Source of the DNA: an uncultured Aeromonadaceae bacterium | Lineage (GTDB): Bacteria > Pseudomonadota > Gammaproteobacteria > Enterobacterales > Aeromonadaceae | Length of the DNA: 51,632 nt | Direction of reading: 5' to 3' | Assembly (NCBI GenBank): GCA_945957385.1 | Contig: CAMFKP010000023.1 | Location: 1 to 51,632, forward strand | Shown: one piece after another, positions 25,954-35,628 of the stretch | Layout of the letters: every line of letters begins with the position of its first letter | How positions within the stretch are numbered: the first letter of the stretch is position 1 | Notes under the pieces: generated by a model | Databases searched by the model: none | Seen by the model: only the letters and a program-made list of their open reading frames with translations | Told to the model about the DNA's origin: nothing | Position numbers and translations under genes: made by a program

Positions 25954-27084
25954 TCAGTAACGCATATCATCCGGAATGGGTAAGTCATCCGCCAATTTAT
26001 TCGGCGCCTGGCCGCGACCTTGGCGATAGGCTTGTAACTGGTAGACATAAGCCAATACCTGCGCCACCGCGACAAATAACCCTTCCGGGATCTCGCTGTC
26101 CAGTTTCGTGGTGTGAAAGATGGCCCGGGCTAACGGCGGGGAACTGATTTGAGTAATGCCATATTCATTGCCCACCGTTCGAATCATCATGGCTATCTCA
26201 TCCACGCCTTTGGCCACGACAACCGGGGCTTTGCCCTGTTGACGGTCATATTTGAGTGCGACGGCATAGTGTGTCGGGTTGGTAACGATAACGTCTGCTT
26301 TGGGAACCTCTGCCATCATGCGCCGGTTCGCCATCTCATACTGCAGACGGCGCATGCGTCCTTTTACTTCAGGCTTCCCTTCGGCATCCTTGAACTCATC
26401 CTTGACCTCCTGCTTGGTCATCTTGAGCTGTTCCTTGTAATGCCACATCTGGAACGGCACATCGATTGCCACAATCGGTAGCAGGGCACAACAAATCGCA
26501 ATAGCGATCCACAAACAGGTCTCCAGGGCATCATAGATGGCATAAGGGAACTGACGCTGGCTAAGGTCAAGAATATGCGACATTTGTCGTGTCAGCAGCC
26601 ACCACACCATGAGGCCGATGAATGAGACTTTGCCGATCGATTTGAGCAGCTCGATCAGACTCTGCACGCCAACCAACCGTTTCAAACCATTGACCGGGTT
26701 GAGTTTGGAAAAATTGGGCATCATGGCCTGAGAGCTGAAAAATACCCCGCCGATAAATAAATTCCCGATTAAGGCGGCAATCAGCAAAATAAAAAAGATC
26801 GACGCCATCGACGGAATAAGGTCAACAATATCCGCGACGAATGCCAGCGCCATGGTTTCAGGATCAAACAGCTGTTCGCGGCTGAATGAAAAATTTCGTT
26901 GCATGATACCGGTTAATGCAACACCGATAGATGGCCCAGTGATCGCCAGGCCGATGACGCCAGCCAAAAGAATCAGCGCAGTACCCATCTCTTTGGATCG
27001 GGGAACCTGCCCTTTCTCTTTGGCTTGAGATAGTCGTTTACCTGTGGGGTCCTCTGTCTTTTCCTGACCATCGGCTTCAGCCAT
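25954..27084 (-). CDS. flhB: Flagellar export switch protein FlhB
   Basis: 376 residues. Four transmembrane helices (about 35-55, 92-116, 150-168 and 188-210), then the cytoplasmic domain with autocleavage site NPTH (269-272). Cleavage and contact with FliK switch export from rod-hook to filament substrates. A basic N-terminus (DPTGKRLSQAKEKGQVPRS) is typical. ATG 27084 has GGAGG at the right distance; a GTG three bases earlier is too close. The start lies at the fliR stop. Confidence 0.95.
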   Translation of the reverse strand: MAEADGQEKTEDPTGKRLSQAKEKGQVPRSKEMGTALILLAGVIGLAITGPSIGVALTGIMQRNFSFSREQLFDPETMALAFVADIVDLIPSMASIFFILLIAALIGNLFIGGVFFSSQAMMPNFSKLNPVNGLKRLVGVQSLIELLKSIGKVSFIGLMVWWLLTRQMSHILDLSQRQFPYAIYDALETCLWIAIAICCALLPIVAIDVPFQMWHYKEQLKMTKQEVKDEFKDAEGKPEVKGRMRRLQYEMANRRMMAEVPKADVIVTNPTHYAVALKYDRQQGKAPVVVAKGVDEIAMMIRTVGNEYGITQISSPPLARAIFHTTKLDSEIPEGLFVAVAQVLAYVYQLQAYRQGRGQAPNKLADDLPIPDDMRY

Positions 27085-27086
27085 CA

Positions 27087-27875
27087 CTAGCCTCCGCTAC
27101 ATTCAGTGCCGATGACCTGACAAATTAATGCCGTCACCTGCTGCCAATGGGCCAGAAAATGTTCCATAAACCCGCCAAGTGAAATCCACATCACCAACAA
27201 ACCGCAAATCATGCTGACGGAGAATCCCATGCTAAAAATATTCAGTTGCGGTGCGGCACGCGTCATCACACCGAACGAAAAATTAACCAGCAACATCGCT
27301 GTGATGGAAGCCAGGGAGACGGATAAGGCCATCTGCATCATGGTCGAAAAGAAAGCGACCATAGCCTGCAATCCCGCAATATCGATGCCTTTGGTCGATA
27401 CCGGTAAGGTGGTAAAGCTCAGCTGAACCAGATGCAATAACGTCAAGTGACCATCGATCGCGAAGAACAATAACGTACCCAACATCAGATAAAACTGGCC
27501 AATGACCGGTGTCGAACCTCCGTTGATAGGATCGACCAAAGAAGCAAATCCCAAACCGCTCTGCGTTGCCAGCACCTGGCCTGCAATGACAAAACTTTGT
27601 ATCAGCAGTTGGGTAGCAAACCCTATCGCCACACCAATCAAGATCTGCTGTGCAACCACTAGCCAGCTTTGCAAGCTGAATAACGGTATCTCTGGCATCG
27701 CGGGGAGCATAGGGGCCATCGCCAGGGTGATCACAAAACCCAGTTTGGCTCGCACCATGACGGGAACGTTCTGACTGCCAATCACCAGCATGCTCATCAG
27801 CATGGCGGACAACCGGGCCATCGGCCACAAGTAAGAAGCCAGCCAGCCCATCACCAGGTCGGCAGAAAAGCTCAC
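27087..27875 (-). CDS. fliR: Flagellar export apparatus protein FliR
   Basis: 262 residues, hydrophobic almost throughout, with about six membrane segments; family landmark LASQSGLGFASLVDP-like LATQSGLGFASLVDPINGG. It forms the export gate core with FliP and FliQ. GTG start with GAGGTG six bases ahead; four-base overlap with the fliQ stop. Confidence 0.94.
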   Translation of the reverse strand: MSFSADLVMGWLASYLWPMARLSAMLMSMLVIGSQNVPVMVRAKLGFVITLAMAPMLPAMPEIPLFSLQSWLVVAQQILIGVAIGFATQLLIQSFVIAGQVLATQSGLGFASLVDPINGGSTPVIGQFYLMLGTLLFFAIDGHLTLLHLVQLSFTTLPVSTKGIDIAGLQAMVAFFSTMMQMALSVSLASITAMLLVNFSFGVMTRAAPQLNIFSMGFSVSMICGLLVMWISLGGFMEHFLAHWQQVTALICQVIGTECSGG

Positions 27876-28141
27876 CCCAACACCTCGGGCAATTGCTCAA
27901 CGATGGTAGTGAAGAAGTCGAGCAAGACCTGCAGGCCCCAATGCGCGCCGAAGGCTAACGCCGCCAACGTGACCAACAACCGAGGCAAGAAACTCAAAGT
28001 TTGCTCATTGATAGATGTAGCCGCCTGAAAAATAGAGACCACGAGGCCGACAATCAGACTCGGCAGGATAACAGCACTGACCAACAGCGCCACCAAGCCC
28101 AAGGCTTCACGCACCACATCGACAAAGGCCTCCGGATTCAT
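27872..28141 (-). CDS. fliQ: Flagellar export apparatus protein FliQ
   Basis: 89 residues with two transmembrane helices (about 15-38 and 50-72); characteristic LIVGLVVSIFQAATSINEQTLSFLPRL region. Four copies join five FliP and one FliR in the export gate. It lies two bases after fliP and overlaps fliR. Confidence 0.95.
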   Translation of the reverse strand: MNPEAFVDVVREALGLVALLVSAVILPSLIVGLVVSIFQAATSINEQTLSFLPRLLVTLAALAFGAHWGLQVLLDFFTTIVEQLPEVLG

Positions 28142-28143
28142 GC

Positions 28144-28890
28144 TCAGCCACCTCCGATACCAAAGCTGGATATCAGCGACCCCATGATCAGTGACCAGCC
28201 ATCCACCAAGACGAACAGCATCAATTTAAACGGCAAGGAGACCATCATGGGTGACAACATCATCATCCCCATCGCCATCAAAATACTGGCCACGACCAAG
28301 TCAATCACCAGGAACGGCAGGAAAATCATGAAACCGATTTGGAATGCGGTCTTGAGTTCACTCACCATAAACGCCGGGATCAGAACCCGCATCGGTACCT
28401 GCTCAGGCTTATCGACATGAACATTGGCATACTCCATGAACGTGTTCAGATCCTTGATGCGCGTCTGTCCCAGCATGAATTGATGTAATGGGATCTGCGC
28501 GCGCTCAAATGCGACCTTGGAGGTGATTTGCTCGTCCATGTAGGGTTGCAATGCATCATTGTTAATTCGGTCCAGCACCGGCGTCATCACAAACAGTGAC
28601 AAAAACAGCGCCAAACCGATCATAACCTGGTTCGAAGGGCTTTGTTGCAGGCCAATTGCCTGACGCAGTATCGATAACACTATGATGATACGGGTGAACG
28701 AGGTCATCATGACGACGATGGAGGGCAGAAATGTCAGCGCCGTCATCAACGCCAGCACCTGCAGTGTCAGACTGTACTCTTGAGAGCCATCCGGATTCGT
28801 CGTGACCGTCACCGCAGACAAGCCGCCACTCTGCGCCCATAAGCTGGGAGCAAATAACAGCAATAGCAACCAGAACCAGTTAATTTTCAT
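28144..28890 (-). CDS. fliP: Flagellar export apparatus protein FliP
   Basis: 248 residues from ATG 28890, beginning with a cleavable signal peptide ([20 protein letters not shown]) and four further membrane helices. Landmarks are [38 protein letters not shown] and [20 protein letters not shown]. The frame stays open upstream to 28986, but that is inside fliO and would bury the signal peptide. It overlaps the end of fliO by 11 bases. Confidence 0.95.
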   Translation of the reverse strand: MKINWFWLLLLLFAPSLWAQSGGLSAVTVTTNPDGSQEYSLTLQVLALMTALTFLPSIVVMMTSFTRIIIVLSILRQAIGLQQSPSNQVMIGLALFLSLFVMTPVLDRINNDALQPYMDEQITSKVAFERAQIPLHQFMLGQTRIKDLNTFMEYANVHVDKPEQVPMRVLIPAFMVSELKTAFQIGFMIFLPFLVIDLVVASILMAMGMMMLSPMMVSLPFKLMLFVLVDGWSLIMGSLISSFGIGGG

Positions 28891-29326
28891 CCTTGTTCTC
28901 TTTCTTGTCACCAGCCGGCCCGCCGGTAGAATCCACCCCATCAGCCCCTCGATGGCCTCCCATCCAACGGCTGAGTTGATTAGCAAAGGCCGTCTGGCCT
29001 GCGGTCTCCAGCAGCGGTTTATCCAACTGGCACAACAATGAAATCTGGTTCGGCGTCATACCGAGCAACAGCTGTTGTTCACCAACCTTGACCACCAATA
29101 ATTTTTCGCGATTACCCAACGGCAACATGCTAATTACCTTGAGCTGGCTCTGAACCATGGACGGCACCAACCGCGTTTTTTTCAGTAGCCACGCCAATAC
29201 CAGAATCAAGGCAATCACCAGAAAACAACTGGCTAGCCATTGCATCAGGCTCACGGTTGCTGCAGATCCAGAGGCCCACGCAGGAACCGTCAATAACCAC
29301 AGAGAAAGGGACAATCTGGTTTTCAT
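28880..29326 (-). CDS. fliO: Flagellar assembly protein FliO
   Basis: 148 residues: N-terminal signal-like segment ([18 protein letters not shown]), a single membrane helix (about 28-48) and a small cytoplasmic domain ([36 protein letters not shown]). FliO stabilises FliP during assembly of the export gate. The C-terminal 30 residues are Gly- and Asp-rich and hydrophilic. Start overlaps the fliN stop by four bases. Confidence 0.93.
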   Translation of the reverse strand: MKTRLSLSLWLLTVPAWASGSAATVSLMQWLASCFLVIALILVLAWLLKKTRLVPSMVQSQLKVISMLPLGNREKLLVVKVGEQQLLLGMTPNQISLLCQLDKPLLETAGQTAFANQLSRWMGGHRGADGVDSTGGPAGDKKENKDEN

Positions 29327-29709
29327 TTCAGCTTCTTGATCCGTTCGGTCTGGCTGATAACATCCGTTAACCGGATACCGAACTTGTCATTGACGACCAC
29401 GACCTCACCGTGCGCAATCAAGGTGCCATTGACCAGCACATCCAAGGGCTCACCGGCAACACGATCAAGCTCCACGACCGAGCCCTGGTTAAGCTGTAAC
29501 AGGTTACGGATGCTGATCTGGCTGCGCCCGACCTCCATCGTGATCGTCACCGGAATATCCAGAATCGTATCGAGTTTTCGCCGCTCTTCCGCCGTAATGG
29601 GCGCCTGCTCATCAAACTCTTCAAGATGGGCAGGCTTCGCCTCGGAGGCCGCTTGTTCACCCAGCGCCGCAGCCCAGGCGTCAGCCATCAAATCTTGATC
29701 ATCCATCAC
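29323..29709 (-). CDS. fliN: Flagellar switch protein FliN
   Basis: 128 residues. An acidic N-terminal region is followed by the SpoA domain (about 48-128; ILDIPVTITMEVGRSQISIRNLLQLNQGSVVELDRVAGEPLDVLVNG spans it). FliN forms the lower C-ring with FliM and helps dock export substrates. Coupled by four-base overlaps to fliM and fliO. Confidence 0.96.
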   Translation of the reverse strand: MMDDQDLMADAWAAALGEQAASEAKPAHLEEFDEQAPITAEERRKLDTILDIPVTITMEVGRSQISIRNLLQLNQGSVVELDRVAGEPLDVLVNGTLIAHGEVVVVNDKFGIRLTDVISQTERIKKLK

Positions 29710-30773
29710 TCATCATCCTCTATGCTCTTCTCCAGCTCCTCAAGCTCGGCAATGCCATCAATCCGCATACCGCCTCGTGTCACTAGCGTCATCTCATTCT
29801 TTACTGAATCCGGTCGCTTGATTTTCTCGATAATCTTCAAGGCAACCTTGTCCCGAGTTCGCCCCATCTTGGCCCGGAAGGTCGGCAAATCCTCAATGGA
29901 CACCAGCAGCGATTCCGGCATTTCCACCGGAATGATATCGCCCGCTTTCAAATTCTGCAGTTGACGCAACGTCACCTCAGTCTGCAGAAGACGCGCATTC
30001 AGACCGACCTGGACATCCATGATTTCATCGCGCAGCGCCTTGCTCCATCGCAGATCCGTATCTCCCTTGTCGCTTTGGACACCTGCATCCAGCAACTCTC
30101 GAATCGGCTCCAGCATCGAATACGGCATCGCAACGTGGAAATCCCCACCCCCACCATCCAGTTCAATATGGAACGAACTAACCACAATCACTTCGGTCGG
30201 GCTGACAATGTTGGCCATCGCCGGGTTCACTTCAGAATCGAGGTATTCAAACTCGACATCCATGACGGGAGCCCAGGCTTCTTTGTAATCCTCAAACACC
30301 AGTTTCAGCAGCATCTGGATAATGCGCCGTTCCGTTGGTGTAAACTCACGCCCCTCAATCTTGGCGTGATAGCGGCCGTCACCACCAAAGAAATTCTCCA
30401 CCAAGATGAAGACCAGGCGAGCCTCCATCGTGATGAGCGCCGTCCCCTTGAGCGGACGGAAACGCACCATGTTAAGACTGGTAGGCACGAACAGGGTATG
30501 GACGTATTCGCCGAATTTCAGCATCTGTACCCCGTTTATCGAGACCTCAGCGGTACGCCGCATCATATTGAACAAGCTGATCCGCATATGGCGCGCGAAA
30601 CGCTCGTTGACCAGCTCCAGCGTCGGCATCCGGCCACGGACAATGCGATCCTGAGATGAGAAATCAAACGCCACGGCCCCCGATGTAGCCGCAACACTGA
30701 CCTCTTCTTCCTCAACCTCATCGACACCGTGTAACAGGGCATCAATTTCGTCCTGGGTTAACAGATCACTCAC
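29706..30773 (-). CDS. fliM: Flagellar switch protein FliM
   Basis: 355 residues. The N-terminal peptide (LLTQDEIDALLHGVDE, 4-19) is the CheY-P docking site. A CheC-like middle domain follows (about 50-230), then a C-terminal SpoA domain (about 250-330) that joins FliN. GTG start with AGGTG just ahead, seven bases after the fliL stop. Confidence 0.96.
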   Translation of the reverse strand: MSDLLTQDEIDALLHGVDEVEEEEVSVAATSGAVAFDFSSQDRIVRGRMPTLELVNERFARHMRISLFNMMRRTAEVSINGVQMLKFGEYVHTLFVPTSLNMVRFRPLKGTALITMEARLVFILVENFFGGDGRYHAKIEGREFTPTERRIIQMLLKLVFEDYKEAWAPVMDVEFEYLDSEVNPAMANIVSPTEVIVVSSFHIELDGGGGDFHVAMPYSMLEPIRELLDAGVQSDKGDTDLRWSKALRDEIMDVQVGLNARLLQTEVTLRQLQNLKAGDIIPVEMPESLLVSIEDLPTFRAKMGRTRDKVALKIIEKIKRPDSVKNEMTLVTRGGMRIDGIAELEELEKSIEDDE

Positions 30774-30780
30774 AAGTCAC

Positions 30781-31299
30781 CTACTGCATCACAAAGTCGG
30801 TAAACAGGACTTTATCTACAACGTTTTCTTCCGTCACAGAGCGCAACGTCTGCTTGACGGCCGCCAGAGCATCCGACTTGAGCTTGGCGCGTCCCTCGAC
30901 GTTAGATAGTTGTTGTGCTGAGGCCATGGTCAACACCTTCAACAGCGCCCCCTCAACCAGCGGAGTATGCAATCGGGCCAAAGCCTCATTCTTTGGACCA
31001 CGCACCATCAAGGCCACTTTGATTTGAACCAGACGGTAACGCGGTTTAGCCTCCACATTGAACACAAAGGGACGAGGAAGCACCACATACATTGCCATCT
31101 TGGCTGCGGCTTCAGCCGCCTTTTCCTCTTCGGTCTTGGCGTGTTCAGCTCCGCTGCCTTTATCGCCACCTTTCGACAGCATAAACCAGGCGCCAGCACC
31201 ACCACCGATGAGTAACAACAGCACGACAGCCGCTATGATGATCAGCAACTTTTTCTTGCCGCCCTGCGGTTTTAGCTCAAGTTGTTGTTCTTCTGCCAT
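30781..31299 (-). CDS. fliL: Flagellar basal-body-associated protein FliL
   Basis: 172 residues with one membrane helix (about 17-40) preceded by a basic cytoplasmic tail and followed by a periplasmic domain (VLPRPFVFNVEAKPRYRLVQIKVALM). FliL encircles the stator units and supports motor output. ATG start; 64 bases after fliK. Confidence 0.94.
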   Translation of the reverse strand: MAEEQQLELKPQGGKKKLLIIIAAVVLLLLIGGGAGAWFMLSKGGDKGSGAEHAKTEEEKAAEAAAKMAMYVVLPRPFVFNVEAKPRYRLVQIKVALMVRGPKNEALARLHTPLVEGALLKVLTMASAQQLSNVEGRAKLKSDALAAVKQTLRSVTEENVVDKVLFTDFVMQ

Positions 31300-31363
31300 C
31301 TTGCATCCTGCCGTTTATCCGTAATAAAACCTGCCGCTTATCATAGGCCTGGGATCTCAAGCA

Positions 31364-32902
31364 TCAAGCGTAGAAATCAATTCCTGCGGGGCCAGTCGAG
31401 TGAATGGCCAGATTCTGCACAGTCGAGGGCTCCTCGGCCCCATCCTCACCCTGCCAGCTGGAACCACCAGCGCCTGAACGAGTCCCCTGACCGGACTGGC
31501 CCGATTGCCCAAGCTGCTGACCTCCCGACTGATCGGCATGCTGATGCTGTACAGTGCTTTGTCCCAACTGCAACCCTTGTCCCGCCAACATGTCCCTCAA
31601 GCGCGGTAATGCCTGCTCAACCAGTTCCCGAGTTTGACCATGCTGGACGACAAAGTGCACGTTTGCTTGCTGATCCTGATCGATTGTCAGCTGGATCCGC
31701 AGGCGACCGAGGCCGTGCGGCTCAAGCTGGATCTCCGCTTCCTGCCATTTTTGCCCCATCAACAGAGTGACTTTTTCTGCCAACTCGGGCACCGCTTGCT
31801 GACTGTTCAGCAGGTGCAAACTGCCTGGAAGCTGAATACTGCCCTCACTACTGCGTGTGGTCAGGCCGGTGGTGGCGCTGGTCGTCTGTGCAGTGTTCTG
31901 ACTGGAGGAAGCCAATGACTGTTGCCATGCCGCATTATCATCGTGGACAGGATGTTTGCCTGTCGTTGACGCAGCCTCTGTCGCCTTGCCGGCCAGCGGG
32001 TTCAGTTCTGACGAAACCGTCTGAGCCGTCGCCTTGTCCGTCTCAGATAACGCCGTCGTTTGTTCAGCCACATGTTCATCAGGACTCGACGGTACGGCCC
32101 GGTCGGACAAGGCACTCAGCGCGGCATTCCAGGGCAGGCCCTCTGTGTTACGCGGCACCGCTGCCTCGGTTTGCGGGCGAGCCACGGCAGAGGACTCGGT
32201 TGCATGCTTGTTACTGTGCTGTTCATCCGACAGCGCGGCTTGCTGTCCCTCAGTTGCAACCGTTGCTGCCGATGCCACCAGCTCGGGAGCCCCTCCCTGC
32301 GGCAACGTCTTGCCACCCTCCTGTTTCGCCTTGCCAGCCCCACCCTCGGTTGAAACCGCAGGCGGCGCAGCGCTGCTTTTCTCCGCAAATAACGCCGCGA
32401 GGCGAGCCGTCTTTTCTGTCTCCGACTCCTCGGCAGTCGCCGTCGTGACAGCGTTATCCGCCTCATCACTGGCTGTCGACACCTGAGTACTGGCTTGCAT
32501 ACTGGCTTCGAGATGCCGCAACAGATCATTGCCGACAGAGAGCGGATCCGGTGGCAGTGAGTCTGTTTTCGGTTGTGGTTGCGCATCGGATTTATCATCC
32601 GATTGGGCGACTGCAGACTTATCGGCGGCAACCTTGTTGTCGTCACCGTCCTTATCTTTGGCTGCATCGGCTCGAGACTGCGTCAAATCCTTGACAGACG
32701 AGGTTCGGCGCGCGTCATCCTGCGCTGTTGGCTTGACATCGGAGCGGCTGCTGGCACGGGCTTCCCGCCTTCCTTGCGCTTGTTGCTGCAAGACTGAATT
32801 GAAGTCCTGTTCCCGGCTCGATGGGTTAGGTGAGGTGGAGGCCGGTGTCGCCTTAGGCTCGACAGTCGGCTCAAAAGAAAGATTGCCTGTGATTTGTACC
32901 AT
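31364..32902 (-). CDS. fliK: Flagellar hook-length control protein FliK
   Basis: 512 residues from ATG 32902, which has AGGGGG six bases upstream. The upstream extension to 32962 is rejected because it overlaps the promoter leader. A long, low-complexity Ala-, Ser-, Thr- and Gln-rich N-terminal ruler (about 1-390) leads to the Flg_hook domain (about 400-490; ELAEKVTLLMGQKWQEAEIQLEPHGLGRLRIQLTIDQ within it). FliK measures the hook during export and triggers the FlhB switch. It is the first gene of its own sigma-54 operon. Confidence 0.92.
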   Translation of the reverse strand: MVQITGNLSFEPTVEPKATPASTSPNPSSREQDFNSVLQQQAQGRREARASSRSDVKPTAQDDARRTSSVKDLTQSRADAAKDKDGDDNKVAADKSAVAQSDDKSDAQPQPKTDSLPPDPLSVGNDLLRHLEASMQASTQVSTASDEADNAVTTATAEESETEKTARLAALFAEKSSAAPPAVSTEGGAGKAKQEGGKTLPQGGAPELVASAATVATEGQQAALSDEQHSNKHATESSAVARPQTEAAVPRNTEGLPWNAALSALSDRAVPSSPDEHVAEQTTALSETDKATAQTVSSELNPLAGKATEAASTTGKHPVHDDNAAWQQSLASSSQNTAQTTSATTGLTTRSSEGSIQLPGSLHLLNSQQAVPELAEKVTLLMGQKWQEAEIQLEPHGLGRLRIQLTIDQDQQANVHFVVQHGQTRELVEQALPRLRDMLAGQGLQLGQSTVQHQHADQSGGQQLGQSGQSGQGTRSGAGGSSWQGEDGAEEPSTVQNLAIHSTGPAGIDFYA

Positions 32903-32967
32903 TCCATGCCCCCTGCTACGCCTGCTCGGTCCAACGCGGCAAACGCATTCATCGTTAAGCAATTACT

Positions 32968-32983
32968 GGCAAAAAACGGGCCA
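32968..32983 (-). promoter_or_regulatory. Sigma-54 promoter of fliK operon
   Basis: On the minus strand TGGCCCGTTTTTTGCC keeps GG-N10-GC. It lies directly behind the fliJ stop and 66 bases before the fliK ATG, so it splits the flagellar block into fliEFGHIJ and fliKLMNOPQR-flhB transcripts. Confidence 0.8.
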
Positions 32984-32985
32984 AA

Positions 32986-33432
32986 TCAGCCAATTTCTGA
33001 GGAATTATGAAAGAAACGAAAGGTCGCGAACTCATCAAGCTGTTTTTGTTCCAGCCGGTTTTGCCGCGCCTGCTCCCGGGCCGCCTTGCGAGTCATCAAC
33101 AACTCCAGCGCCTTGCGTTGTTGCTGGATGTCCAACCACTCTTTGCGCCGCTTCTCGGTCACTTGCCGGACCTGACGCAAACCGTGCAGTTGCTGCTCAG
33201 CGGCATGATCCAGCTTGTTGATGAAGGCTTGGTAATGGGTAAATTGCTGGCTGTTGAGGCCGGAAATGCCGCGTTCTGTCAACTGGACGCTGTAGTTCTC
33301 TCGATACTGGTTCAGCGCATCCAGTTGCGCTTCGTAGCGCTGCTGGTCATTGCGCGCCATCGCCAGACTCCGTGCCGCCCGATCTTCGGCCTCAACCAGA
33401 CGGTTAATCAGCATCTCAATGGCTTTACTCAT
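32986..33432 (-). CDS. fliJ: Flagellar export chaperone FliJ
   Basis: 148 residues, one long charged antiparallel coiled coil rich in Gln, Arg and Leu, without membrane segments. FliJ penetrates the FliI hexamer and couples ATPase and proton-driven export at FlhA. Identified by composition, length and position directly after fliI (27-base gap). Confidence 0.9.
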   Translation of the reverse strand: MSKAIEMLINRLVEAEDRAARSLAMARNDQQRYEAQLDALNQYRENYSVQLTERGISGLNSQQFTHYQAFINKLDHAAEQQLHGLRQVRQVTEKRRKEWLDIQQQRKALELLMTRKAAREQARQNRLEQKQLDEFATFRFFHNSSEIG

Positions 33433-33459
33433 GACGATTCGCTCCCAGCGGGCAACCCA

Positions 33460-34794
33460 TTACACACGCCCTTGAATCAGACTCATGGCCACTTGTTGCA
33501 AGCCATGGAGGCATTCGTCATAGGGCACGACCTCGCGCATACCCTGTTGCAAGAATTGCTCCACTTTTGGCCGAATCGCAATCGCCAGATCCAGACGTGG
33601 ATCGGCACCGCGTTGATAGGCGCCGATGGCAATCAGATCACGGTTCTGCTGATAGAGTGAGGAAAACTGTTTCACGGTACGCGCCATCATCATGTGTTCT
33701 TCCGATGTCACCATCGGCATGACCCGACTGATGGACTTCTCGACATCAATCGCCGGATAGTGGCCCGCATCAGCCAAATCCCGTGATAACACTATGTGTC
33801 CATCCAGAATGGCACGTGACGCATCTGCGATGGGATCTTGCAGATCATCCCCTTCGGTCAACACGGTAAAGAATGCCGTGATCGAGCCCTGTCCTTCGGC
33901 TCCGTTGCCTGCCCGCTCGACCAGTGCCGGTAATTTGGCAAACACCGATGGCGGATAACCTTTAGTCGCCGGCGGCTCACCGATAGCCAGTGCGATTTCA
34001 CGTTGGGCTTGGGCATAGCGGGTCAACGAATCCATCAACAACAACACATTGAGCCCTTGATCGCGAAAATACTCGGCGATCGTCAATGCCGCTTCGCAGC
34101 CTTTGAGGCGCATCAAGGGAGAGGCATCGGCAGGTGCGGCCACCACCACGGAACGCGCCCGCCCCTCGGCGCCCAGGATCTCCTCGATGAATTCCTTGAC
34201 TTCACGTCCCCGTTCACCAATCAGACCCACCACCACCACATCGGCCGTGGTGCCGCGAGTCATCATCCCCAGCAGTACGGATTTACCCACCCCGGAGCCG
34301 GCAAACAGTCCCATCCGCTGCCCCTTGCCAACCGTCAACATCGCATTGATGGCGCGCACACCAACGTCCATCGGCTCCTCAATCGGTTTACGCGCTAGCG
34401 GATTGAGGCGACGGCTGATAAAGCGCGCCGAGTCGGCGGTCAGAATCGGCCCCAAGCCGTCGAGCGGTTCACCCACACCGTCGATGACCCGACCCAGTAG
34501 CGCCATCCCCACCGGCATGCCCTGTTCCTCACCGACCGGTGTGACCTTGGCTCCCGGAATGACACCTTTAAGTTGCTCGCTGGGCATCAGATAGAGTTTA
34601 TCGCCGGCAAAGCCGACAACTTCAGCCTCCAGACTGCCATCCAGCGTTTCGATTCGACACAAAGAGCCAACGGCAGCACGACACCCCACCGCCTCCAGCG
34701 TCAGACCGACGACGCGAGTCAGCTTGCCGGCAACACTGGGCCGAGTGGCCAGTTCAGGCACCCGGTAGGCCTGCAGACGTGATAGCAGCGTCAT
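33460..34794 (-). CDS. fliI: Flagellar export ATPase FliI
   Basis: 444 residues, homologous to the F1 ATPase beta subunit. Walker [14 protein letters not shown] (about 164-176), [50 protein letters not shown] region. It forms a hexamer below the export gate. The start codon overlaps the fliH stop by one base. Confidence 0.96.
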   Translation of the reverse strand: MTLLSRLQAYRVPELATRPSVAGKLTRVVGLTLEAVGCRAAVGSLCRIETLDGSLEAEVVGFAGDKLYLMPSEQLKGVIPGAKVTPVGEEQGMPVGMALLGRVIDGVGEPLDGLGPILTADSARFISRRLNPLARKPIEEPMDVGVRAINAMLTVGKGQRMGLFAGSGVGKSVLLGMMTRGTTADVVVVGLIGERGREVKEFIEEILGAEGRARSVVVAAPADASPLMRLKGCEAALTIAEYFRDQGLNVLLLMDSLTRYAQAQREIALAIGEPPATKGYPPSVFAKLPALVERAGNGAEGQGSITAFFTVLTEGDDLQDPIADASRAILDGHIVLSRDLADAGHYPAIDVEKSISRVMPMVTSEEHMMMARTVKQFSSLYQQNRDLIAIGAYQRGADPRLDLAIAIRPKVEQFLQQGMREVVPYDECLHGLQQVAMSLIQGRV

Positions 34795-35591
34795 CAGACT
34801 GGCCGCTCACGATCGATGTTTTGACGCAAGAAATTGCGCAGCAGCTGGGAGATGCGCTCCTCCAGCACCCAATCGATACTCGAGGTGCGGCTCAATAGCT
34901 GCAGATCACCCGGTTGCAACGTCGGTTCCGCTTGCAGCGTCCAGCCACGACGCTGGCACTCCTCAGCACCAAACGCAGCATGCAGGCGGGCAATATCGTC
35001 CGGATGCAGTTGCAACGTAATACCCTCCTCGGCACAAGGTAACAGGCGCACCGCCTCCTTCAAGGAGTTCAGTAACAGATCGGGAGCGGTATGCGCTTCG
35101 TGTTGGATCAGGGCCTTCGCCAGCTGCATCGCCAGATAGACCAATTGCTGCTCAACCTGCTGATCGAGCTGCGCTAACGGCGTCACCAGTTGCTCGGCCA
35201 GCTGCTGCCAATGAGCAACGCTGGCGTCGACTTCGGCCTGACCTTGCTGCAAGCCTTCTTGATGGCCTTGTGCAACCCCTTCGGCATGCCCCTCCAGCAA
35301 CCCCTGTTGGCGCCCCTCGTCATGGCCTTGCTCGTAGCCGGCTTGCCGGCCTTCGGCAAACCCATCGTCATAGGCCGCCTGACGGATCGCCTCAATCTCT
35401 TCCAAGGTCAACGGAGCCTGTTCCGGCTCCGGCTCGACCAGTGGCTCATCGGGCGTTTGCTCCTCCTGATACCAGTTCGGAGCATATCCCAGCGCATTGC
35501 TCTCCGGCTGGCTGATGGGGCTATCCATCATCGGCCACTCCCAGGCAGCAAAACCGCCCTGAGCCTCATCCTTTGAATTGCCGTTGTTCAT
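34794..35591 (-). CDS. fliH: Flagellar assembly protein FliH
   Basis: 265 residues. An acidic N-terminus (about 1-65), then a helical region with GxxxG-like repeats ([17 protein letters not shown] and on, about 77-118) characteristic of FliH/YscL, and a C-terminal domain that binds FliI. It anchors the ATPase to the C ring. Confidence 0.93.
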   Translation of the reverse strand: MNNGNSKDEAQGGFAAWEWPMMDSPISQPESNALGYAPNWYQEEQTPDEPLVEPEPEQAPLTLEEIEAIRQAAYDDGFAEGRQAGYEQGHDEGRQQGLLEGHAEGVAQGHQEGLQQGQAEVDASVAHWQQLAEQLVTPLAQLDQQVEQQLVYLAMQLAKALIQHEAHTAPDLLLNSLKEAVRLLPCAEEGITLQLHPDDIARLHAAFGAEECQRRGWTLQAEPTLQPGDLQLLSRTSSIDWVLEERISQLLRNFLRQNIDRERPV

Positions 35592-35628
35592 GCGCTACCT
35601 CTTGCCAGACCCCTTGTCCGCCCTGTGA

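Noticed and set aside
32529..33221. Long plus-strand open frame (230 codons) across fliK and fliJ
   Set aside because: Antisense shadow of GC-rich, low-complexity fliK; composition and Ser/Ala/Cys runs are not protein-like and no ribosome site is seen.
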